NCBI RefSeq assembly: GCF_900156105.1
Contig: NZ_FTMS01000013.1
Span: 1 to 64,000, forward strand
Length of the DNA: 64,000 bases
Reading direction: 5' to 3'
From: Alkalispirochaeta americana
Lineage (GTDB): Bacteria > Spirochaetota > Spirochaetia > DSM-27196 > Alkalispirochaetaceae
This document shows positions 43,265 to 51,020 of the stretch, one piece after another. The notes beneath the pieces were generated by a model. It saw only the letters and a list, made by a program, of their open reading frames with translations, was not told the DNA's origin and made no database searches. Made by a program: the position numbers and the translations under genes. Numbering within the stretch: position 1 is the stretch's first letter; each line of letters begins with the position of its first letter.

Positions 43265-44749
43265 GTGTCAGGTAAAGCAGATACATCGAGAAAAGCAGAT
43301 ATTGGACTGATCGGACTGGCTGTGATGGGACAGAATCTTGTTTTGAACATGAACGACCGGGGATACTCCGTGGCCGTTCACAACAGAACTGTCAGCAAAA
43401 TGACGGATTTTCTTCAAGGCCCCGCAGCAGATCGCTCCATCCTTGGAGCCGAAACCCTGGAAGAACTGGTGGAACACCTCTCCTCACCCCGAAAGATCAT
43501 GATCATGGTAAAAGCCGGTGAAACGGTGGATACCTACATCGAAAGACTTCTGCCCCTCCTGGAGAAGGGCGATATCATCATCGATGGAGGCAACAGCCAC
43601 TACCCCGACACGGAGCGCCGAACAACCCTCCTTGAGAGCAAAGGCCTCTTCTACATCGGTACGGGCGTCTCCGGCGGAGAAGAGGGAGCGCGTCGGGGCC
43701 CCAGCATCATGCCGGGAGGGTCAAGCCAGGCGTGGCCGGCAGTGAAGACCCTTTTTCAGAAAATCGCCGCCAAAGCCGCCGATGGCACCCCCTGTTGCGA
43801 CTGGGTTGGCACGGGCGGTTCCGGGCACTACGTAAAGATGGTCCACAATGCTATCGAGTACGGCGATATGCAGCTGATCAGCGAAGCCTATCACATCATG
43901 AAAAATCTTCTGGGCATGAGCTGCGACGAGATGGCCCGGTGCTTCGACTCCTGGAACCGGGGGCGCCTGGAGAGCTACCTCATCGAGATCACCGCCGCGA
44001 TCCTTCGGACACGCGACGAGGACGGATCCCCACTGGTAGAGAAGATCCTTGATGCAGCAGGCCAGAAGGGAACGGGAAAATGGACCGTGGTGGATGCGGC
44101 GCACCTGGGGGTGCCCGTTACGCTGATCGCCGAGGCTGTTTTTGCCCGCTCCTTAAGCGCCCGCACAGACGAACGGCAACGAGCGGCCGCCATCCTGGGC
44201 GATACAGCCCCTGCCCTGCCCGATTTGAACGATTCGGAAAAAGCCCGGATTCTGGAAGATCTCGAGGCGGCGGTCTATGCGGCAAAAATCACCAGTTATG
44301 CGCAGGGCTTCATGCTGATCAGGGAAGCCGCCCGGGAATATTCCTGGGAGATCGATTACGGAGCGGTGGCAGGAATGTGGCGGGGAGGATGTATCATCCG
44401 AAGCGCCTTTCTGGAGGATATCACCGCAGCCTTTGCAGAAAACCGGGAACTGGAAAATCTGCTTCAGGCACCCTTTTTCTCCGGCATCATGGCAGAAACC
44501 CTCCCCTCGTGGCGACGAACCGCCCTGCGGGCAATAGAGGCGGGGCTGCCCATTCCGGCCCTCTCGTCGGCCTTGAGCTTCTTTGAAGGGTACCGGTCCG
44601 AGCGGCTTCCGGCAAATCTCCTTCAGGCCCAAAGGGATTACTTCGGCGCACACACCTACGAACGGGTGGACAGGCCTCGGGGAGAAGTCTTCCATACCAA
44701 CTGGACAGGCACGGGAGGAGACGTGGCCAGCGGCACCTATAACGCCTGA
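43265..44749 (+). CDS. gnd: 6-phosphogluconate dehydrogenase, NADP-type cofactor loop
   Basis: A 494-residue paralogue of the preceding gene: LIGLAVMGQNLVLNMNDRGY, loop His-Asn40-Arg-Thr as in typical NADP-dependent enzymes, DGGNSHYPDTERR, GVSGGEEGARRGPSIMPGG, catalytic GHYVKMVHNAIEYGDMQ and the C-terminal tail. The start is probably the GTG at 43265, with AAGGAG seven bases before it, not the first in-frame ATGs upstream. The 115-base gap from the first gnd holds no other gene. The reaction is oxidation and decarboxylation of 6-phosphogluconate to ribulose-5-phosphate, in the cytoplasm. Confidence 0.92.
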   Translation: MSGKADTSRKADIGLIGLAVMGQNLVLNMNDRGYSVAVHNRTVSKMTDFLQGPAADRSILGAETLEELVEHLSSPRKIMIMVKAGETVDTYIERLLPLLEKGDIIIDGGNSHYPDTERRTTLLESKGLFYIGTGVSGGEEGARRGPSIMPGGSSQAWPAVKTLFQKIAAKAADGTPCCDWVGTGGSGHYVKMVHNAIEYGDMQLISEAYHIMKNLLGMSCDEMARCFDSWNRGRLESYLIEITAAILRTRDEDGSPLVEKILDAAGQKGTGKWTVVDAAHLGVPVTLIAEAVFARSLSARTDERQRAAAILGDTAPALPDLNDSEKARILEDLEAAVYAAKITSYAQGFMLIREAAREYSWEIDYGAVAGMWRGGCIIRSAFLEDITAAFAENRELENLLQAPFFSGIMAETLPSWRRTALRAIEAGLPIPALSSALSFFEGYRSERLPANLLQAQRDYFGAHTYERVDRPRGEVFHTNWTGTGGDVASGTYNA

Positions 44750-44792
44750 TCATCTTTCACGGGATCACCTTTCGCGGAGACCGTGAAATACG

Positions 44793-44798
44793 TATACT
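44793..44798 (+). promoter_or_regulatory. -10 element (TATACT) abutting the yihY-like start
   Basis: TATACT ends six bases before the GTG at 44805 and nine before the in-frame ATG. The space holds only GGG(G), so a leaderless or three-base leader mRNA is suggested. The -35 region is weak. Confidence 0.4.
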
Positions 44799-44804
44799 TG
44801 GGGT

Positions 44805-45644
44805 GTGATGGGCTATCTTCGAAAGATCTACCACCGCTACAAGGAAATCCACGGCCCCTTGCTGGCAAAGGGGCTGAGCTTCTCGGCTCTCTTTGCCGTG
44901 GTGCCCCTGTTATTCCTTCTTACCCTGGCGGGGAGCTTTGCCCTCACCCCCAAGGTCCAGGCCCTTGTGGAGCAGGAAATCCTCTACGTTCTTCCCGTGG
45001 GGGCCCAAAGATCGATCATGCTGGGGCTGGAACGCTACGCCAGCGCCCCCGGATCACTCTCGATCATCACCCTGGGGGTCTTTCTCTACACCGTCCATAC
45101 CCTCTTCTTTGATATCCACCGGGTAATTCGTGCGGCCTTCGGGATTCCCCTGGGACGAGGCACAGGACGCCTCCGGGCGCTGGCGCTGAATGGCGTCTTT
45201 CTTTTGTTAATCTACGTGAGTGCGCTCATCACGCTGGCCGTGGCCCTGGCCGGATCCTATCTGCCAGGACCGTCGTGGCTTCTCGCTCTGGTGGCCCGCT
45301 TCAGTGCTCTGGCGATCCAGACGATTGTTATCTGGAGCATGATCCGCCTCTCTTCGGGAGTTCCCCTGAAACTTGTCCGGAGCCTGCCCCCGGCGCTCCT
45401 GGCAGCCGGGGCCTGGCAGGGAGCCTCCTGGATCATGGCCGAGGTGGTTCTCTCCACGGGTCGGCGGGTGCTGGTCTACGGTGTTCTGGCTTCGGCGATC
45501 TCGCTCCTGGCCCTTACCAGGATTTATGCAGAAATTCTGCTTCAGGCCGCCCTTTGGACGGCGCTGCTGAACCAGCCTCAGCAGCCTTCCGGGCAAGAAC
45601 CCCCGCCCCCACCACATTCGCGTTCAGACCCCGTTCGTCAATAA
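44805..45644 (+). CDS. YihY/BrkB-family integral membrane protein
   Basis: The 279-residue protein has about six membrane segments and the family pattern KGLSFSALFAVVPLLFLL near the N-terminus, LGVFLYTVHTLFFDIHRVIRAAF and the late ASWIMAEVVLST. Family function is uncertain (once called ribonuclease BN by mistake). The start may be GTG (44805) or the ATG right after it. A Pro-rich tail (SGQEPPPPPHSRS) overlaps, on the other strand, the last 131 bases of the ROK-like gene, a large convergent overlap. Confidence 0.82.
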   Translation: MMGYLRKIYHRYKEIHGPLLAKGLSFSALFAVVPLLFLLTLAGSFALTPKVQALVEQEILYVLPVGAQRSIMLGLERYASAPGSLSIITLGVFLYTVHTLFFDIHRVIRAAFGIPLGRGTGRLRALALNGVFLLLIYVSALITLAVALAGSYLPGPSWLLALVARFSALAIQTIVIWSMIRLSSGVPLKLVRSLPPALLAAGAWQGASWIMAEVVLSTGRRVLVYGVLASAISLLALTRIYAEILLQAALWTALLNQPQQPSGQEPPPPPHSRSDPVRQ

Positions 45645-46677
45645 CACTGGGCCGAAGGTAGTTCATGAGCCCGAACTTGCCCAGAAACCGCTGCGTACTG
45701 GGACCAAAATAGGGCAGGGCATAACTGGGCTTTCCTCCCAGACAGACAGGAACCCCCGGGGCAAGACCGTCGGCCGAGGCCCGTTTGATCATGCTCCTGG
45801 TGGCGTGAGCCAGAATCTTTCCATAGAGCCGGTCCGTGTTTACCGCCGCCTCAACGCGCATACTCGAGAGTTTGCTGATATATCTCCCTGCTTCTCCGGG
45901 GTTCTCCAGCCCCGCCACCTCATCAAAGTCCAGGAAGCGTGTGTAAAAATCGTCGTCTCCCACGACCGCCCGGAAAAGCCGAAGCCGGCCGGGACCACTC
46001 AGGATCATTTCAGCCCGGAGTGAATCAGGGTCCCCCCCAGGGCCAGCCAGATGAGACAGATCCTGGCCGTACTCCTCCCGCAGATGAAACTCGAAGCGCT
46101 CGAAGCTCGCTCCCACCTCCAGAAAAACCTGGCGCAACATGATCTTCTCCAGGCCAATCGAATAGCCCGGTTCTGCCGTGGGATGAAGCTCGGCGTCGTC
46201 GCCGGACCAGTCCGTGGCGGGATATTGAACCTCCCCCTCCCGGGATATCCAGGCACCACCCCACCCGCCACCAAACACCCAGTAGAGGAGTTCCACCTGC
46301 AGAACGCTCCATTCGGCCAGGCCTCCGGCGTTGGCATCGTTGTCGATCCCCACGGGGACACCGTAGTGATCGCCCAGACAGCTGCAGAGATTATGGCCCT
46401 GAAGAAAAGGGATGTTGTGAACCAGCAAAAACGAGCCGTCCCGGGAAAGGATTCCCGCCGTGGCGATACCAATCGCCTCCATGTCCCCCCGGGAGAGGCC
46501 GGCCTCTGCAATCAGACACTCAACCGTAGCGATCAGTCCCTTGCAATAGCTTTCCCACCCCCCGCCGTAGCGGTCCACAGGAAACTCACTTTCACGAATT
46601 ATTTCATGGGGCGTGACGCATACGGCCACTTTTGTACTTTGGCCAGCCCCGATATCGATAGCCACAAGAAAAGACAT
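45514..46677 (-). CDS. ROK-family-like sugar kinase or regulator lacking the zinc motif
   Basis: The 387-residue ASKHA protein has the phosphate loop VAIDIGAGQSTKVAV, the ROK segment IGIATAGILSRDG, the catalytic Asp in GVPVGIDNDANAGGLAEW and a glycine loop VFGGGWGGAWI. The CxCGxxGCxE zinc-binding motif that follows in most ROK kinases is absent; the region reads HPTAEPGYSIGLEKIM. No helix-turn-helix is present, so it is not an NagC/XylR repressor. I prefer the ATG at 46677 because the longer frame crosses its own -10 box. It may be a divergent glucokinase-like enzyme or a BadF-type ATPase. Its 3' end overlaps the yihY-like gene. Confidence 0.72.
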   Translation of the reverse strand: MSFLVAIDIGAGQSTKVAVCVTPHEIIRESEFPVDRYGGGWESYCKGLIATVECLIAEAGLSRGDMEAIGIATAGILSRDGSFLLVHNIPFLQGHNLCSCLGDHYGVPVGIDNDANAGGLAEWSVLQVELLYWVFGGGWGGAWISREGEVQYPATDWSGDDAELHPTAEPGYSIGLEKIMLRQVFLEVGASFERFEFHLREEYGQDLSHLAGPGGDPDSLRAEMILSGPGRLRLFRAVVGDDDFYTRFLDFDEVAGLENPGEAGRYISKLSSMRVEAAVNTDRLYGKILAHATRSMIKRASADGLAPGVPVCLGGKPSYALPYFGPSTQRFLGKFGLMNYLRPSVIDERGLNANVVGAGVLARKAAEAGSAAPSKGRPEAEFLHKSW

Positions 46678-46682
46678 GTTGC

Positions 46683-46711
46683 ATAGTACCCTGATTATTT
46701 GAAATATTCCA
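46683..46711 (-). promoter_or_regulatory. Promoter of the ROK-like gene
   Basis: Minus-strand TGGAAT (46711-46706) and TACTAT (46688-46683), spacing 17. The -10 ends five bases before the ATG at 46677, again implying a leaderless mRNA. Confidence 0.5.
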
Positions 46712-46784
46712 GATTTTAAGAATCTCTTGACCATAGATTATATCCGGGTGTACCGTTTACTCAGGGTAAAAATACAGGGTCAGT

Positions 46785-46813
46785 TGGTCCAGGACCAGTT
46801 GGCCGGAAGGCCA
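46785..46813. promoter_or_regulatory. Two adjacent palindromes before the receiver-phosphatase gene
   Basis: TGGTCC-A-GGACCA (46785-46797) and TGGCC-GGAA-GGCCA (46800-46813) lie side by side 16-44 bases upstream of the ATG at 46829. They could be operator sites or one composite RNA hairpin just before the ribosome binding site. Confidence 0.45.
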
Positions 46814-46828
46814 GCAAAGGAGCTCCCT

Positions 46829-48036
46829 ATGAGCGGCGAAGACATGGCAGGTCAGGCAATTCTGTACGTTGATGATGAACCCGAGGTGCTGCGGGCCTTC
46901 CGCAGAGATCTGCGCCCCTGGCTCAAACGAAGAAACATCCGGCTCGACACCGTTGAGTCCGGCCAGGCCTGTCTGGAGTTGCTGGAAGAGAGCTCCTCGC
47001 AATACAGTCTGGTCATCTCTGATCTGCGCATGCCCTCCATGAAAGGTAGCGACCTCCTTCTGACAATCGGCCAACGCTATCCCGGGCTGGGCCTGGTGCT
47101 GCTCACAGCCTATTCCGACATGGAAGAAATCAGCAGGGCCGTGACAGCCTCTATACTGGGCCTGCTTCAAAAACCCTGGACCCCGCCCCTTCTGGAGGCA
47201 GAACTCGAGCGCTTCCTTGAGTACGTTCAGACCCGACGCAACAACGAGCAGTATTTTAATCACATCCAGCAACAGCTGCGCACAGCCAGCGAGTTCCAGC
47301 AAGCCTATCTTCGCCTTGATCCTCCCCGGGATAACCGGTTCAGCCTGGAACGGGCCAGTTATCCCCGACCGGGAATGCTTGTTCAGGGTGATTACTACGA
47401 CGCCATCTCCCTGGACCGGGACCGCCACCTTCTCCTTCTGGGTGATGTGGCAGGCCACGGTATCAAACCCGCCTTTATAACGGGGATCGTCAAACTGTTG
47501 ACACGGGAAGAAGTCCGCAGGATGGAGGGGGAGTCCTTCTCGCCAGCCCGATTCCTCTCTCGCCTGAACGATTCCCTGATCCGCCAGTTGCCCGACCAGT
47601 CGGACGTCTTTGTATCGCTCATCGCCTTCATGGTGGACCTCCGGACAGGCGAGGCGATCCAGGCCAACGCGGGACACCCCCGGCGTTTATTATCCGGGGG
47701 AACACCCACCTTTCGGATCCTGCCTGCGGTCCGGCCCTTGGTATTGAGGGTCCCTGGCGATACCCCGAGAGTTCCTTCTCCCTGCAGAAGCAGGACAGGG
47801 TTGTTCTGTTCTCTGATGGCCTCTTCGACGACAAAACCCTGGAAAAGAGCGGGTACCAGAAGGACCGGTTAGGAGCCTTTTTTGTCCAGGCCGAGCGTGG
47901 TTCCGAAGGATTTATCTCCACCGTGGAGCGTCTTCTGCGGGCCGATCTCCTGCTGGACAGAAAATCGTCGGATCTGCAGCTCCACGATGACTTTACGATC
48001 CTCTCGGCACGGATCATCAATCTGGGACCGCTGTAA
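46829..48036 (+). pseudogene. Receiver-PP2C (RsbU/SpoIIE-type) phosphatase with a frameshift
   Basis: The ATG follows AAAGGAG. A receiver (about 1-130) has YVDDEPEVLRAF, phospho-Asp in LVISDLRMPSMKG, TAYSD and Lys in LQKPW. The PP2C domain has PRPGMLVQGDYYDAI, LLLGDVAGHGIKPA and NAGHPRRLL. After about 47720 the frame changes: the original frame runs to a meaningless tail ending 47872, while the next frame continues CGPALGIEGPW, VVLFSDGLFDD and LHDDFTILSARI to a stop at 48034-48036. One base is apparently missing near 47723. No slippery heptamer is seen. Intact, it would dephosphorylate STAS-type proteins when its receiver is phosphorylated. The defect may be mutation or sequence error. Confidence 0.85.
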
Positions 48037-48056
48037 CACATCCAGGGATTCACGGA

Positions 48057-49919
48057 ATGGACTACATCGTCTTTGTTGCAGTGGCCCCTGTAGCCGTTTG
48101 CCTCCTGATTCTGGCCGTTCATACGGTCTGGCCCTACAGGCGAAAGCTTATTTCCCGAGCCCTCCTGGGATACTTGATCGCCGTGACCTGTTTCCTTCTG
48201 GGCAATATGCTCGAGCTTTTTTCCAAAAGCGAAAACGCCTCGATCTTCTGGGTTCAGATCGCCCATGTCTTTTACCCTCTCATCGCTATTACCTGGTTCA
48301 TCTTTGCCCTGGCCTACGCAGGGTTTGAACACCTTGTGGCATCGCGGAAGCCCTATCTGCTCTTTATACTTCCTGCCATCTCGGTCCTGCTTGTCTTCAC
48401 TCACCCCTTCCACACCTTTTTCTGGCAGGAGCTTCACTTTTTCTATGGAGGACCGTTCCTGACGGTGCGGGGTTCCTACGGCCCCTGGTTCTGGATCAGC
48501 GGAGTCTACGTATATATCCTTCTCGTCTCCGGGGCCGTGCTCATTATCGGCAGCTGGGGCGGAGGAAAAGCGCTCTACCGTAACCAGTCATCGGCGGTTG
48601 TGCTGGGGTCTCTTATCCCTATCGCCCTGAACCTTGTCTATACCTTCGAGTTTCTTCCCTGGCTGCGAAAAGATTTCACACCCATCGGCTTCGCCCTGTC
48701 GGGGTTTGCCTTCTTTATCGGAATTCACCGATTCGGATTGCTGCGCATCACCCCCATCGCCCATCGCCTGGTCCTGCGCGATATCGCAAGCGGTGTTCTG
48801 GTGATCGACCTGGACGATAACATCATAGACTGTAACGAAGCGACGGAACTGATCCTCCAGGTCAACCATTCCCTGATCATCGGGACCCCCTGGCATGAAA
48901 ACCGGGAGATTCGACAATTTCTTGAAGGCGTCCCCCTGCGGGAGCGCTACAACTTCGAAACATCACTCCTCCAGAGGGACGGAACGGAGCTCTCCCTGGA
49001 GGTCTGGATTTGCCCGATTCAGGAACAAACAGGGAAAACCGTGGGAACCATCGTGACGATCCACGATATCACTGAGCGGGTTCGGCTGAGCGAGCAGTGG
49101 CGCACCGCCCTTTTGGAGCTGGAAGAGCGAAATGAACGAGTCCAGGATCTCCAGCTGACCCTGATGCGCCAGGATAAACTGGCTACCATGGGACAGCTCA
49201 CGGCGGGGATGCTCCACGATCTGAACAACCCTCTCACGTTTCTTCAAAGCGGGTTTCTCGCTCTGGACCGGTATCTTTCGGAGGTTCTCCCCCTGGTCCC
49301 CCCCGGGGCAATGGCAGAAGAGGAGCGCACAGAAATTGAGGAAGAACGCCAGATCATCTCCCGGGATTTTGAGCAGGGTTTTTCCCGGATCAGGGAGTCC
49401 CTCCAGAGTCTTCTCAGGCTTTCCCGCCCCCTGCCCGACCAGGAACCCGAAGAGTCTGATCTGAATGAACTCATCGAGGCGACGCTGGAGCTGGCGGCAC
49501 CGGCCCTGCGGGGAAAACTGGATGTTCACAAGGAGTACGACAGGCCCCTCCCCGGAATTCTCTGCTTTCCCGGCGAGATAAGCAACGTGATCCTGAATCT
49601 CCTGTTGAACGCGCTTCATGCCGTTGAGGAGGTCTACCGCGCAGGAGGCTCCTATCCAGGAACCCTCAGGATACACACTTCGACCACAGACCAGGGGATG
49701 GTCCGCTGCTCCTTCCGGGATAGCGGACCCGGGATAGCCGAGAATCTCCGGGAGAAAGTCTTTGAACCCTTCTTTACCACCAAGGAAACCGGAAAGGGGA
49801 CCGGCCTGGGGCTGAGCATTGCCAGGGATGTCGTCACCAGACGGCACGGGGGGGCCTTGTATATCACGCCCGGCCCGATCACAACCTTTGTTATGGAGTT
49901 GCCCCGGGCCGCTCTATAG
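48057..49919 (+). CDS. Sensor histidine kinase with 7TM N-terminus and PAS domain
   Basis: The 620-residue kinase begins with seven hydrophobic segments (about 1-230), the N-terminal 7TM sensor module of histidine kinases. A PAS domain (about 235-350, ending IVTIHDITERV), a HisKA region with phospho-His at 387 (LTAGMLHDLNNPLTF), and an HATPase domain follow, with NVILNLLLNALHAV, DSGPGI, and GKGTGLGLSIARDVV. The HDLNNP box is the NtrB-like HisKA form. It follows the receiver-phosphatase gene by 20 bases, so this kinase probably phosphorylates that receiver. The 3' end overlaps the convergent chromate-transporter gene by six bases. Confidence 0.9.
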   Translation: MDYIVFVAVAPVAVCLLILAVHTVWPYRRKLISRALLGYLIAVTCFLLGNMLELFSKSENASIFWVQIAHVFYPLIAITWFIFALAYAGFEHLVASRKPYLLFILPAISVLLVFTHPFHTFFWQELHFFYGGPFLTVRGSYGPWFWISGVYVYILLVSGAVLIIGSWGGGKALYRNQSSAVVLGSLIPIALNLVYTFEFLPWLRKDFTPIGFALSGFAFFIGIHRFGLLRITPIAHRLVLRDIASGVLVIDLDDNIIDCNEATELILQVNHSLIIGTPWHENREIRQFLEGVPLRERYNFETSLLQRDGTELSLEVWICPIQEQTGKTVGTIVTIHDITERVRLSEQWRTALLELEERNERVQDLQLTLMRQDKLATMGQLTAGMLHDLNNPLTFLQSGFLALDRYLSEVLPLVPPGAMAEEERTEIEEERQIISRDFEQGFSRIRESLQSLLRLSRPLPDQEPEESDLNELIEATLELAAPALRGKLDVHKEYDRPLPGILCFPGEISNVILNLLLNALHAVEEVYRAGGSYPGTLRIHTSTTDQGMVRCSFRDSGPGIAENLREKVFEPFFTTKETGKGTGLGLSIARDVVTRRHGGALYITPGPITTFVMELPRAAL

Positions 49920-50447
49920 CCCCAGGAGAACCCCTGCTCCGGCCGAGGCCACAATAACCCAAAGAGGATGCAGGCCGGAACGGAGCAATACCACCAGCCC
50001 CGCCACCGCCACCAGAACTGTGGCGTACCCGGTAAAGGCAACTTGAGCCACCACCATGGCAGAGTAGAGAATCAGGGCGATCAGGGCGGGCTTGAGAGCC
50101 GCCTGCATCCCCGCAACCACCGGTGTGTCACGGTGGCGGCGCATCAACAGACAGAGCACAGACGAAACGATGACCGGAGGGATAACGAGCCCCACCGTGG
50201 CAGAGACCGCGCCGGGCACCCCCGCTATGCGATACCCCACAAAGGTGGCGGTGTTAATTGCCACAGGCCCGGGTGTGATCTGGGAAATTGCGATGAGATC
50301 CACAAACTCCCCTGTGCTCAGCCAGCCCCGGTTCGTTACCACCACGGACTGGATAATCGGGAGAATCGCCTGGCCACCGCCGAAACTTACCCAGCCCACA
50401 GAAAAGAAGGAGAAAAAGAGTTGCCCCAGAAGCACAAGAAGGTTCAT
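49914..50447 (-). CDS. chrA: Half-size chromate transporter (CHR domain), second subunit
   Basis: A 177-residue hydrophobic CHR-family protein: FFSFFSVGWVSFGGGQAILP, then ISQITPGPVAINTATFVGYRIAG, the family core. Full-length ChrA joins two such domains; short forms are made as pairs. Its ATG overlaps the stop of the upstream partner by four bases. Longer frames upstream run antisense to nothing but lack a ribosome binding site, so the ATG at 50447 is preferred. Role: export of chromate or uptake of related oxyanions; not proved. Confidence 0.85.
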   Translation of the reverse strand: MNLLVLLGQLFFSFFSVGWVSFGGGQAILPIIQSVVVTNRGWLSTGEFVDLIAISQITPGPVAINTATFVGYRIAGVPGAVSATVGLVIPPVIVSSVLCLLMRRHRDTPVVAGMQAALKPALIALILYSAMVVAQVAFTGYATVLVAVAGLVVLLRSGLHPLWVIVASAGAGVLLGL

Positions 50448-51013
50448 CGCCGTCCCCGAAAAACACCTGCGGCTGCGCCTGCAAGAAGCGCCCCCAGGAC
50501 CACCAGGAACGGACTCAGATCGGTGCATATCAGAACCGCCAGGAATCCTCCCGTGGCGATCACCGTGGAAACCCCATGGTTCCGCCGGAAAATCCGCCAC
50601 GCCGCCAGAACCATCAACGCCACTACCACCGAGCGGACACCCGCCAGACCCGAGGCAACCGCCGGGAGATGGAAAAAATCCGAGAACCAGGCAGCGATGA
50701 GGAGGATAATGGTGAAGGGTACGGTGATCGTTCCAAGAACCCCCGCCAGGGCCCCGGGGATACCTGCCAGGCGATAGCCCACCAGCAGGGCCGTATTGAC
50801 CGCTATGGGCCCCGGTGCAGATTGCCCCACCAGGAGCAGTTCCTCAAAGGCGTCTTCCCGGAGCCACCCCCGGACCTCCACCAGCTCGTGACCGATCAGG
50901 GGGACCATGGCGTAGCCGCCTCCGATTGTGAAGGCCCCAATGCGAAAAAAGCTGATAAAAAGGCCCGGCACCGAGACCGGCTGGGCCGGTGCGTCTGGCT
51001 TCTCCCGGACCAT
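50444..51013 (-). CDS. chrA: Half-size chromate transporter (CHR domain), first subunit
   Basis: A 189-residue CHR-domain protein with FISFFRIGAFTIGGGYAMVP, LIGHELVEVRGWL, and LLLVGQSAPGPIAVNTALLV, then VGYRLAGIPGALAGVLG. It starts seven bases after the valS stop, so it is probably co-transcribed with it. With the overlapping second gene it should form a heterodimeric transporter. The two halves are diverged from each other, as expected for opposite membrane orientations. Confidence 0.85.
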   Translation of the reverse strand: MVREKPDAPAQPVSVPGLFISFFRIGAFTIGGGYAMVPLIGHELVEVRGWLREDAFEELLLVGQSAPGPIAVNTALLVGYRLAGIPGALAGVLGTITVPFTIILLIAAWFSDFFHLPAVASGLAGVRSVVVALMVLAAWRIFRRNHGVSTVIATGGFLAVLICTDLSPFLVVLGALLAGAAAGVFRGRR

Positions 51014-51020
51014 GGCGCGG

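Noticed and set aside
47700-47730. Programmed frameshift in the receiver-PP2C gene
   Set aside because: No slippery heptamer or downstream pseudoknot; PP2C genes of this type are not known to use frameshifting.
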